In this document: positions 42,871 through 50,333 of the stretch, one piece after another | How the letters are laid out: every line of letters starts with the position of its first letter | Position numbering within the stretch: the stretch's first letter is position 1 | Assembly (NCBI GenBank): GCA_021325275.1 | Contig: JAJPHL010000045.1 | Span: 62,001 to 126,000 of the forward strand | From: Terriglobia bacterium | GTDB taxonomy: Bacteria > Acidobacteriota > Terriglobia > JAJPHL01 | Reading direction: 5' to 3' | Length of the DNA stretch: 64,000 bases | Notes under the pieces: generated by a model | Databases searched by the model: none | What the model saw: the letters and a program-made list of their open reading frames with translations, nothing else | What the model was told of the DNA's origin: nothing | Program-made: the position numbers and the translations under genes

Positions 42871-44103
42871 TATGTCCTGGGAGACAAGAAACGACAGCGC
42901 GGAGAGAAACGCGGCGAGCGTGACCGGCTGCTCGCGTCGCGTATAGCTTTCGTACAGCGATGGTACGTCGCGATGCCGCGAGGTCATTTCCGCGAGCGTT
43001 GCAAGATTCACGCCGTAATAAAACTCGCCGGCATTATCCGGCGCGCCATTCGCCCGTTGCAATCGCAGCTCTGGTTCCTTCCGCAATCGCGCCAGAGCCG
43101 CGCGCATTTTTGGCGCGCCGTCATGATATGCGGCGCGAGTTTTCCAAAACGGAGCAGGGAATCGCCGGGCACACCTTGCGTAGTGCGCGGCGGCTTGTCG
43201 CAGATGGTTCGCGTAGGCTTGCTTTTCGTGCGCTTCGAAGTATTCCATGGCTTGCGCGCGGCGTTCGGGATACCGCAAGTTCGTGTCGACGACCGCCGCG
43301 GCGATCCACGCGGACGTGAGCGCCTTCTTCACGCCGAACGATGAAATGGGATCGGCGAACGATGCCGCGTCGCCCACAAACAATGTGTTCTCGTGCGTGT
43401 ATTGACGCGACGAATAGAGCGATGCGTCGCATCCCCAGGGCTGCCCCTCGCGCTCGCATTTCGCGAGCAGTTTGCGTATGGCCCGCGACTGCCGTAACTC
43501 CTCGTCATAGCGGCGTCCCCGTTCGGTCATCACCGTTACGTAGCGGCGATCGAGCGCCAGCGGGATCGACCAAATCCAGCCGTTGCGATACGCCTCCACG
43601 AGGGTGTGCGTGGGATCGACGTCGCGCGTGCGTCCGCGCCAAACGGCAGAGAGCGCGAGCGTGCGAAATCCCGCTTGCGGCACGCGAAATCCGCGCGCCA
43701 CGACGCCCGCGCGTCCCGAGCAATCGAGTGTGAATCGCGGCGTGCCGGCAGCAACGCCCGTGGTGATGCGAACGCCGGCTTCCGCGGCGAGTCTCAGGAG
43801 TAGCGCGTCGAAATCCACGCGCAAAACTTGATAGCCGGATGCGTCGCGATACTCTTCCTCGCGTTTCCGCGACGATTCCCACCACGACGTGTTGCCGGTG
43901 GTGCGATAGAATCCCGCGGCGTCGATTTGTTTTTGAATCTTGAGGAGATGAAAGACGTTGCGAATGCTGGGCGGCAAGGTTTCCGCGAGCGAGTGGCGGG
44001 CGGGCGCCGGCTTGTGTTGGAGCACGACGGAGAAGCCACGCTGCGCGAGTAGTCGCGCTGCCGTCGCGCCGGCTGGTCCGCCGCCAATCACAAGTACGTC
44101 CAC
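42850..44103 (-). CDS. Halogenase-like FAD-dependent oxidoreductase
   Basis: A 417-residue flavoprotein: FAD site V-I-G-G-G-P-A-G-A-T-A-A at the N-terminus and the second FAD motif L-F-V-G-D-A-A-S-F-A-D-P near residue 257. It carries W-I-W-S-I-P at 176-181, which fits the W-x-W-x-I-P motif of flavin-dependent halogenases and their close relatives such as LodB-type maturation enzymes. I cannot align the halogenase Lys with confidence. It is shorter than tryptophan halogenases (about 510-540). No biosynthetic cluster surrounds it, so a tailoring, protein-modifying or redox role are all open. Confidence 0.75.
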   Translation of the reverse strand: MDVLVIGGGPAGATAARLLAQRGFSVVLQHKPAPARHSLAETLPPSIRNVFHLLKIQKQIDAAGFYRTTGNTSWWESSRKREEEYRDASGYQVLRVDFDALLLRLAAEAGVRITTGVAAGTPRFTLDCSGRAGVVARGFRVPQAGFRTLALSAVWRGRTRDVDPTHTLVEAYRNGWIWSIPLALDRRYVTVMTERGRRYDEELRQSRAIRKLLAKCEREGQPWGCDASLYSSRQYTHENTLFVGDAASFADPISSFGVKKALTSAWIAAAVVDTNLRYPERRAQAMEYFEAHEKQAYANHLRQAAAHYARCARRFPAPFWKTRAAYHDGAPKMRAALARLRKEPELRLQRANGAPDNAGEFYYGVNLATLAEMTSRHRDVPSLYESYTRREQPVTLAAFLSALSFLVSQDILVWKPR

Positions 44104-44128
44104 GCGCGGATGCTATCATGTGGGCATT

Positions 44129-45274
44129 ATGCGGAAATTGGTAATTCTGCTGATCGCCTCGATGCTGCCTGCGTTGGCCGGAGCCGCAGACAAATGCAAT
44201 CAGCCGGCGGCGGAGCCCGTGGTTGCCGTGTCGGTTCCGAGCCAACCATTCGCCGCGATTCCTTCGCTCGACGGTTGCACGATTTTCGTGACCATGCCGC
44301 AAAGTAAGTCCGTCGCCGTGATGAGTCGCACCGGCGGCGTTGTGAGACTCGAGCGGACCATCGATGTGCACGAGGGTCCCACCGGCGCGGTGCTCACGCA
44401 CGACGGCGCGCTGCTGATCGCGGCGGCCCAGGACGGAGCCGTCGTTTTGGACACGACGCGCGGCTCCTTTGTGGGGCACATCAAGGCGCCACCGTCGGGG
44501 GCGCGCATTGGGTCCGTCTATGTGAACATCACGGCGGACGATCGCACGCTGTTCATCAGCGATGAATACGCGCAGCGAATCACGGTGATCGATTTTGCGA
44601 AGGCGCGGACGTCGAAGTTCCACGATTCGGCGGTTATCGGCACGATTCCCACGGGCTTTCTTCCTATCGCCCTCACGTTTTCCCCTGACGAGCACTATCT
44701 CTACACCACAAGCGAAGCGGCCGGCGATTGGGGATGGCCCAAAGTTTGCGTGGCGGAAGGCGCCAAGTCGCAGGAACATTTTCCGGAAGGCGCCCTGCTC
44801 GTAATCGACGTGGCGCGCGCGCGAACCGATCCGGCCCACGCCGTGATCGCGAAAATGCCTGCCGGATGCAGCGCGGTGCGTTTGGCGCTTTCTCCAGGCG
44901 GCGATCGCGCGTATGTGACGGCGCGCAATGCCAATGCGATGCTGGCGTTCGACACCGCGAAATTACTCGGCGATCCCGAGCACGCGCTGATCGGAAGAGT
45001 GCCGGTGGGCAGCTCGCCTGTGGGCGTGGCCGTGGTCGACGACGGCAAGAAGATAGTGGTCGCGAACTCCAACCGCTTCGCCGGCGGCGCCAACGACCAC
45101 TCAACGCTCTCGGTGATCGATGCCGCGAGTCTCACCGTGTTGGGCACGATCCCGGCCGGCGCGTTTCCGCGCGAAATGCGTCTCACCGCCGACGGCCGGA
45201 CCTTGCTGGTCACGAATTTCGCTTCGAAAAACTTGCAGATCATCGATGTTTCGCGAATGCCGATCACCAAGTGA
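44129..45274 (+). CDS. Exported YncE-like beta-propeller protein
   Basis: 381 residues from ATG 44129, which gives a clean signal peptide (R-K-L-V-I-L-L-I-A-S-M-L-P-A-L-A-G-A-A, cleavage before D-K-C). YVTN-type blades follow, for example L-F-I-S-D-E-Y-A-Q-R-I-T-V-I-D and L-T-F-S-P-D-E-H-Y-L-Y-T-T. It has three Cys pairs' worth of isolated Cys residues in the first half, possibly disulfides. Divergent from the halogenase-like gene with 25 bases between starts; its 3' end overlaps the convergent VapC gene by 11 bases. Periplasmic or secreted; the ligand is unknown. Confidence 0.85.
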   Translation: MRKLVILLIASMLPALAGAADKCNQPAAEPVVAVSVPSQPFAAIPSLDGCTIFVTMPQSKSVAVMSRTGGVVRLERTIDVHEGPTGAVLTHDGALLIAAAQDGAVVLDTTRGSFVGHIKAPPSGARIGSVYVNITADDRTLFISDEYAQRITVIDFAKARTSKFHDSAVIGTIPTGFLPIALTFSPDEHYLYTTSEAAGDWGWPKVCVAEGAKSQEHFPEGALLVIDVARARTDPAHAVIAKMPAGCSAVRLALSPGGDRAYVTARNANAMLAFDTAKLLGDPEHALIGRVPVGSSPVGVAVVDDGKKIVVANSNRFAGGANDHSTLSVIDAASLTVLGTIPAGAFPREMRLTADGRTLLVTNFASKNLQIIDVSRMPITK

Positions 45275-45647
45275 TCCGCTGCAGCCCGGGAATGTAGTCG
45301 AAATGCTTGTCGCGTGAAAGAAGGGGAAGATTGTGCTGGCGGCAGAGTGCGGCGATCCAGACATCGTTGGTGGGGACCGGCTGGCCGGCCCGCCGCAATT
45401 CGCTGCGAATGTCTGCGTACCAGGTTGATGTTTCGTTGGTGATATCCAGAACCGAAAAGCGATCCAGCAGTTGCTTCAACCAGTGCTCCCTCGCATTCCG
45501 ATCGCGGGACCATGCCAGCCCAAATCTATATTCCCCAAGGACAACGCTCGGGATCTCCACCGTTCCAGCCTTCACAATGATCGTTGTTAGTTCAGCGTGT
45601 CCATCGGCGAGATCGGAAATGCCGTTTGTGTCGAGGATCAACGCCAC
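45264..45647 (-). CDS. VapC-type PIN-domain toxin
   Basis: A 127-residue PIN nuclease: first acidic residue in L-I-L-D-T-N, Glu in V-V-L-G-E-Y-R-F-G, and the later acidic cluster in P-T-N-D-V-W-I-A-A and S-R-D-K-H-F-D-Y. These bind the metal ions used to cut tRNA or rRNA. The start overlaps the antitoxin end by 10 bases. Intact and probably functional. Confidence 0.9.
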   Translation of the reverse strand: MALILDTNGISDLADGHAELTTIIVKAGTVEIPSVVLGEYRFGLAWSRDRNAREHWLKQLLDRFSVLDITNETSTWYADIRSELRRAGQPVPTNDVWIAALCRQHNLPLLSRDKHFDYIPGLQRITW

Positions 45648-45901
45648 AGCTCCGGTTCGATTTGTTCGAACTCTTCTTCGATGATTGCGTTGATGCGCGG
45701 GGTTTCGTCGTTCAGGTGGCTGAGGGCGCCAGACAGTTTCAGTATTGCTTCCATGTTGGCGGCCTGTTCCTCTGCTGTTGGGTGCGCCCGAATCTCTTTT
45801 TCGACAAGTTCCGTGACAAGTTCGGACACGGAGATCCCGCGCTCCATCGCGAGTGCTTCCGCTCGGCTCAGGATAGGCTCGGGGATTTGCAACGCCGCCA
45901 T
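45638..45901 (-). CDS. VapB-like antitoxin
   Basis: 87 residues from ATG 45901; the open frame upstream (to 46174) overlaps the molybdenum-hydroxylase gene on the other strand and is not protein-like. The N-terminal part (I-P-E-P-I-L-S-R-A-E-A-L-A, V-S-E-L-V-T-E-L-V) looks like a ribbon-helix-helix. The C-terminus E-E-E-F-E-Q-I-E-P-E-L-W-R is nearly the same as that of the antitoxin at 49995-50252, so the two loci belong to one VapBC subfamily. Confidence 0.82.
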   Translation of the reverse strand: MAALQIPEPILSRAEALAMERGISVSELVTELVEKEIRAHPTAEEQAANMEAILKLSGALSHLNDETPRINAIIEEEFEQIEPELWR

Positions 45902-46022
45902 ACCAGAATGTTCACACAAGGTATGGCGAAATTCAAGAGGCGGGTCCTTCGGCCGCTCGGGACTTTCCAAAAGTTCAGTGCTATTCTGAGGAAGGGCCAG
46001 CGCACTGGCACGAGGTTCATTC

Positions 46023-46529
46023 TTGCGGAAGGAACTAGTCGACCTCAGCATCAACGGACGCCGCCATGAACTAGCGGTTGAGCCGAATCGAACGCTGCTC
46101 GACGTCCTGCGCGAGGACCTCCGCCTGACCGGCACAAAATGCGGCTGCGACGATTCCAGTTGCGGCGCCTGCACGGTGGTCGTCGACGGTCAGCCGATGC
46201 TCTCGTGCCTCCTGCTCGCCGTCAGCTATCAGGATTCCCAAATTCAAACCATCGAAAGTTTGGCGACACAGGGCGAACTCGGCGCCTTGCAGCGCGGCTT
46301 CGTGCAGGAAGGCGGATCGCAGTGCGGATTCTGCACGCCCGGCATGGTGATGTCGCTGCACACCCTGCTCGAATCCACCGCCGATCCCACGGAGGAAGAA
46401 GTACGCGCCGCGATTTCCGGGAATATTTGCCGCTGCACGGGCTACATGCAGATTTGCCGCGCGGTCCGCCACGCCGTCGCGGAAATTCGCGAGGAGGAAA
46501 TTCGCGAGAAAGAGCGGCTGCATGCCTGA
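46023..46529 (+). CDS. Molybdenum hydroxylase 2Fe-2S subunit (HcrC/CoxS-like)
   Basis: 168 residues from TTG 46023 (GAGG lies about 8 bases upstream and no ATG is in frame). Plant-type 2Fe-2S motif C-G-C-D-D-S-S-C-G-A-C with a later Cys (L-S-C), then the second cluster Q-C-G-F-C-T-P-G and I-C-R-C-T-G-Y. This is the small electron-transfer subunit of xanthine dehydrogenase-type enzymes. It overlaps the large-subunit gene by 8 bases; the third gene also overlaps, so the three form one complex. Confidence 0.93.
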   Translation: MRKELVDLSINGRRHELAVEPNRTLLDVLREDLRLTGTKCGCDDSSCGACTVVVDGQPMLSCLLLAVSYQDSQIQTIESLATQGELGALQRGFVQEGGSQCGFCTPGMVMSLHTLLESTADPTEEEVRAAISGNICRCTGYMQICRAVRHAVAEIREEEIREKERLHA

Positions 46530-48786
46530 AACGGCGCCTGGCTTTGCGGTGATCGGCAAATCCGCTCCCATGCTCGATGGCAAGGCTCGCGTTTCCGGCC
46601 TCGCCGTCTACACCGCCGACATGACCCTGCCCGGCATGCTCTACGGCAAGGTCCTGCATTCCACTGTTCCCCATGCGCGCATCGTTCGCATCGACACCTC
46701 GCGCGCCGGCGCGCTGCCGGGCGTGCACGCGGTCGTGGTGGGAAACGAATTTCCGAACCGCTACGGAATCTTGCCGATTGGTCACGACGAAGCCGCGATC
46801 GCCGTCGACAAAGTGCGTTACATCGGCGACAACGTGGCCGCCGTTGCCGCGGACACCGAGGCGATCGCCGATGAGGCGCTGCGTCTGGTGCAAGTGGAAT
46901 ACGCGCCGCTGCGCGCCTGGTTCGATGCCGAGGAATCCATGCGGGCCGAGCGAGACCTGATTCACGACGATCGTCCCCACAACATTGAGAAGCACTACAG
47001 CCACAACTTTGGCGATGTCGACACCGCGTTCGCGCGCGCCCATCTGGTTCGCGAAGATCGCTTCCGCTGTCCCGCGGTGACGCACGCGGCGATGGAGCCG
47101 CACGCCACGCTCGCCGCCATGCAGATCGACGGTGGAATCACGGTCTGGTCGTCGACGCAGGTTCCGTATTACTTGCAGCGCACCATCGCGAACGTTTTGG
47201 AAATGCCGGAAAGCGCCGTGCGCGTGATCAAACCGGCGGTGGGCGGCGGATTCGGCGGGAAGAGCGAAGTGTGTCCGCTCGAAGTAATCGCCGCGATGCT
47301 CTCCAAGAAGTGCGGCCGGCCCGTGCGCATCACGTATTCGCGCGAGGAAGTATTCTTCACGCATCGCGGCCGGCCGTCGCAGATCGTCGACCTGAAAACG
47401 GGCGTCGACCGCGACGGAAAAATCCTCGCCGTGGCCGCGGCCACGATTCAGGATGGCGGCGCGTTCTGCGGCTACGGCCCGGTCACGGTGCTGTACTCCG
47501 GAAACTTGCTGGCCGGGATTTACCAGATCGAAAACCTCCGCTACGACGGATTTCGCGTCCTGACGAACAAGCCTTCCTGCGGCGCGATGCGCGGGCACGG
47601 GACCGTCAACATGCGTTTTGCCTTCGAGTCGCAACTCGACATGATCGCTTCGCAGCTTGGAATCGATCCGGTGGAAATGCGCCGCCGCAATCTGCTGAAG
47701 CCGCCCTGCTTCACTGTGAACAATCTGCGCGTGACCAGCTACGGTTTTCCAGAATGCATCGATCGCGTTGTCGAGGCGTCGGGATGGCGCGAGCGCAAAG
47801 GCAAAATGCCGCGAGGCCGGGGATTGGGAGTGGCGGGTAGTCATTACGTCACCGGTGCGGCGAATCCCATCAATCGTTCGGACATGCCGCATTCTTCCGT
47901 CACGCTGAAGGCCGATCGCGATGGAGCCTTCACGATTTATTCCGGCGCATCCGACATCGGGCAAGGCTGCGACGTGATGCAAGTGATGATCGTAGCCGAG
48001 GTGCTGGGCGTCGATCCGTCGCGCGTGCGGCTGGTTGCGGCCGACACCGGGACGACGCCTGTGGACTTGGGCAGCTACTCCAGTCGCGTTACGTTCATGT
48101 GCGGCAACGCCGCCAAGCGCGCCGCGGAAGAGTTGAAGAAAGAAATCTACAGGGTTTCCGCGGAAGCGCAGAAAGCTTCCGGAAAACCAATCCCACAAAA
48201 CTTCGATGAAGCGCTGCGACTTGCGTTGGAAGCGAGCGGCGTCATCGTCGCGCATGGACACTATGCGCCGCCCGAGGCGGCGCGCGGAGGGCACTTCAAG
48301 GGCGCGGGCGTGGGCCCGTCACCGTCGTACAGCTACAGCGCGCAGGTGGCCGAAGTTGTGGTCGATGAGGAAACCGGCGAAGTGCGAATCGAGAAAATTT
48401 GGGCCGCGCACGATTGTGGACGCGCGCTCAATCCCGTGGCCGTCGAAGGTCAGGTGATCGGATCCGTCTCCATGGGATTGGGGCAGGCGCTGCAAGAAGA
48501 AATGATTTGGCGGAACGGATTTTTGATGAATCCCGGTCTGCTGGAATATCGTTCGCCGGCGTCGTGCGACGCGGCCTCGCCCGACATCGAGTCGTTCATC
48601 GTGGAGAGCATCGATCCGGAAGGGCCGTTTGGGGCGAAAGAAGCGAGCGAAGGATCGCTGGCCGCTTCGATTCCCGCCGTCGCCAACGCAATTTACGACG
48701 CCGTGGGTGTGCGAATCATGGAACTGCCGTTGACGCCGGAAAAAATCCTGCGGGCGCTCAAGCAAAAGAAGAAGGCGGCGGCATGA
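46522..48786 (+). CDS. Molybdenum hydroxylase molybdopterin-binding subunit (HcrA/CoxL-like)
   Basis: A 754-residue catalytic subunit. It opens with I-G-K-S-A-P-M-L-D-G-K-A-R-V-S-G, typical of the family. Further motifs: molybdopterin contact G-G-G-F-G-G-K-S near residue 240, R-G-H-G-T-V-N in the middle, D-I-G-Q-G-C-D-V, and the C-terminal catalytic Glu in G-A-K-E-A-S-E-G. The cofactor is molybdopterin, often with cytosine dinucleotide. Together with a 4Fe-4S-type FAD subunit this is most like 4-hydroxybenzoyl-CoA reductase, which removes a phenolic hydroxyl, but the substrate is not proven by sequence. No maturation gene is in the window. Confidence 0.93.
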   Translation: MPETAPGFAVIGKSAPMLDGKARVSGLAVYTADMTLPGMLYGKVLHSTVPHARIVRIDTSRAGALPGVHAVVVGNEFPNRYGILPIGHDEAAIAVDKVRYIGDNVAAVAADTEAIADEALRLVQVEYAPLRAWFDAEESMRAERDLIHDDRPHNIEKHYSHNFGDVDTAFARAHLVREDRFRCPAVTHAAMEPHATLAAMQIDGGITVWSSTQVPYYLQRTIANVLEMPESAVRVIKPAVGGGFGGKSEVCPLEVIAAMLSKKCGRPVRITYSREEVFFTHRGRPSQIVDLKTGVDRDGKILAVAAATIQDGGAFCGYGPVTVLYSGNLLAGIYQIENLRYDGFRVLTNKPSCGAMRGHGTVNMRFAFESQLDMIASQLGIDPVEMRRRNLLKPPCFTVNNLRVTSYGFPECIDRVVEASGWRERKGKMPRGRGLGVAGSHYVTGAANPINRSDMPHSSVTLKADRDGAFTIYSGASDIGQGCDVMQVMIVAEVLGVDPSRVRLVAADTGTTPVDLGSYSSRVTFMCGNAAKRAAEELKKEIYRVSAEAQKASGKPIPQNFDEALRLALEASGVIVAHGHYAPPEAARGGHFKGAGVGPSPSYSYSAQVAEVVVDEETGEVRIEKIWAAHDCGRALNPVAVEGQVIGSVSMGLGQALQEEMIWRNGFLMNPGLLEYRSPASCDAASPDIESFIVESIDPEGPFGAKEASEGSLAASIPAVANAIYDAVGVRIMELPLTPEKILRALKQKKKAAA

Positions 48787-49763
48787 CCCTACCGGAGTTC
48801 ACGCTGCTGCGTCCGCGAAACTTGCCGGAAGCGATCGATTCGCTCGACCGGCATCGCGGCGACATTCAAGTCATCGCCGGAGGCACGGACTTGGTGCCGA
48901 GTCTCAAGCAGCGCTTGTTCGCGCCGCGCTATTTGCTCGACCTGAAACCGATCCGCGATCTGCGCGGCATTCGCAACGGGCACGGGCTGACGATTGGCGC
49001 GATGACCACCGTCGGCGCGATCGCCGACTCTCCGCTGGTGGCCGAAAAATTCCCGGTGCTGGCAGCGGCGGCAGCGGCCATCGCCAGTCCTGTGCTGCGC
49101 ACCACCGGAACGCTGGGCGGTAATCTGTGTCTCGATACCCGCTGTCTTTGGTACAACCAATCTCCATTCTGGCGGGCTTCTTGCGGATTCTGTTTAAAGA
49201 AAGATGGAAAGGTTTGTCACGTCGCACCCGGCGGCGAGAAATGCTGGGCCGTTTTTTCCGGCGATACCGCCCCGGCCTTGCTGGCGCTGGGCGCGGAAAT
49301 TGAAATCGCCTCTCCCCGCGCGTCGCGCCGCCTTCCTCTCGCCGACTTCTACACCGGCGACGGGATGGCGCGCATCAAACTCGCCGGGGACGAAATTCTC
49401 ACCCGCGTACACCTGCCGGAGTCGTCGGCGGGCCTGCGCGGAGCGTATTTCAAGTATCGTTTGCGTGGATCGATCGACTATCCGCTCGCCGGCGTCGCGG
49501 TGGCGCTCGATTTGGCGCCGGACGGGACGTGCCGGCGCGGCGCGCTGGCAGTGACCGCGCTCAATCCGAAGCCGCAGTTGATTCCAGGCGCTGAGGCGGC
49601 CCTTCGCGGATCGCGCTTAAGCGACGATCTGCTCGACCGGCTCGCCGAACTTACGAATCGCGCCATCAAACCGCTCAGCACGTCGGCCTCGACGCCGGAT
49701 TATCGCCGCCACATCGCGCGTGTGTTTGTGCGGCGCGCCGTGCGCCAAGCTTGGCAGGCGTGA
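48783..49763 (+). CDS. Molybdenum hydroxylase FAD subunit with 4Fe-4S insertion (HcrB-like)
   Basis: 326 residues from ATG 48783, overlapping the large-subunit stop (ATGA); an upstream open frame is ignored. FAD-binding text: V-I-A-G-G-T-D-L-V-P near residue 35 and T-T-G-T-L-G-G-N-L near 113. Immediately after it lies an insertion with Cys at 116, 121, 134, 137, 145 and 154. Cys121, 137, 145 and 154 have the spacing (16, 8, 9) I remember for the 4Fe-4S ligands of Thauera 4-hydroxybenzoyl-CoA reductase beta subunit. Ordinary CoxM or xanthine dehydrogenase FAD subunits lack it. The cluster would carry electrons inward from ferredoxin, suiting a reductase. Confidence 0.92.
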   Translation: MTLPEFTLLRPRNLPEAIDSLDRHRGDIQVIAGGTDLVPSLKQRLFAPRYLLDLKPIRDLRGIRNGHGLTIGAMTTVGAIADSPLVAEKFPVLAAAAAAIASPVLRTTGTLGGNLCLDTRCLWYNQSPFWRASCGFCLKKDGKVCHVAPGGEKCWAVFSGDTAPALLALGAEIEIASPRASRRLPLADFYTGDGMARIKLAGDEILTRVHLPESSAGLRGAYFKYRLRGSIDYPLAGVAVALDLAPDGTCRRGALAVTALNPKPQLIPGAEAALRGSRLSDDLLDRLAELTNRAIKPLSTSASTPDYRRHIARVFVRRAVRQAWQA

Positions 49764-49994
49764 TCGATGGCTGGAACCGAGGCTTGCCGGCTGGCGGCAA
49801 AGGCGTCATGTGCGTGGGCGGGGCGTATTCCAGCAAGCGGCGGTTGTTCTCTGCCGGTTGGGATCGCGAGTTGACTCGCCTTGAAGCGACTTGCGGTTGC
49901 CTATCGAGATACCGAAGGAGCGCACGGCCTACGATTTCGCCGATCCCATGGCATGATGGTTGGAATGGACACGCTCTACTACGGAAACAACTTC

Positions 49995-50252
49995 ATGAAG
50001 ACGACGCTTGAGATTCCAGATAAGACGTTTCGCAAAGCCAAGGCTCGCGCGGCACAGCAAGGCATTCCGCTCTGCGAGTTCGTGACCAAAGCGGTGGAGC
50101 GCGAGCTTGAAACAAGCGCGTCGCGGGCGAACGGCGAGCCGCCGTGGATGAAGCACATCGGCAAACTAAAACATCTCAAGAAAGAACTCGAGGAGTTCGA
50201 TCGGATCATCGAGGTGGAATTCGAGCAGATTGATCCGGAGATGTGGAAGTGA
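49995..50252 (+). CDS. VapB-like antitoxin of a decayed locus
   Basis: 85 residues from ATG 49995 (M-K-T-T-L-E-I-P-D-K-T-F). The N-terminal ribbon-helix-helix is intact (K-A-K-A-R-A-A-Q-Q-G-I, E-F-V-T-K-A-V-E-R-E-L). The C-terminus E-F-E-Q-I-D-P-E-M-W-K matches the antitoxin at 45638-45901 in all but a few places. Its toxin partner is truncated right after it. The 231 bases upstream (49764-49994) hold no gene I can support. Confidence 0.8.
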   Translation: MKTTLEIPDKTFRKAKARAAQQGIPLCEFVTKAVERELETSASRANGEPPWMKHIGKLKHLKKELEEFDRIIEVEFEQIDPEMWK

Positions 50253-50333
50253 TTACTGACACGAACGCCCTCTCAGCAATGGCCGAAGGCGCCCCGCTGA
50301 ACTCGTTGTCCCATATTTATGGGAAGGTCTACT
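50249..50333 (+). pseudogene. Truncated VapC toxin remnant
   Basis: A GTG at 50249 overlaps the antitoxin stop (GTGA) and begins V-I-T-D-T-N-A-L-S-A-M-A-E-G, the N-terminal strand of a PIN toxin with its first metal-binding Asp. After about 20-25 codons the similarity ends and the frame runs into the 3' end of the convergent PQQ-like gene, so more than 100 codons, including all other active-site residues, are missing. The product cannot be a nuclease. Confidence 0.75.

Noticed and set aside
46222-48294. 690-codon open frame on the minus strand opposite the molybdopterin subunit
   Set aside because: It lies wholly within a well-supported gene on the other strand, its translation is Arg/His/Gly-rich without any fold signature, and it arises from the third-position G+C bias.
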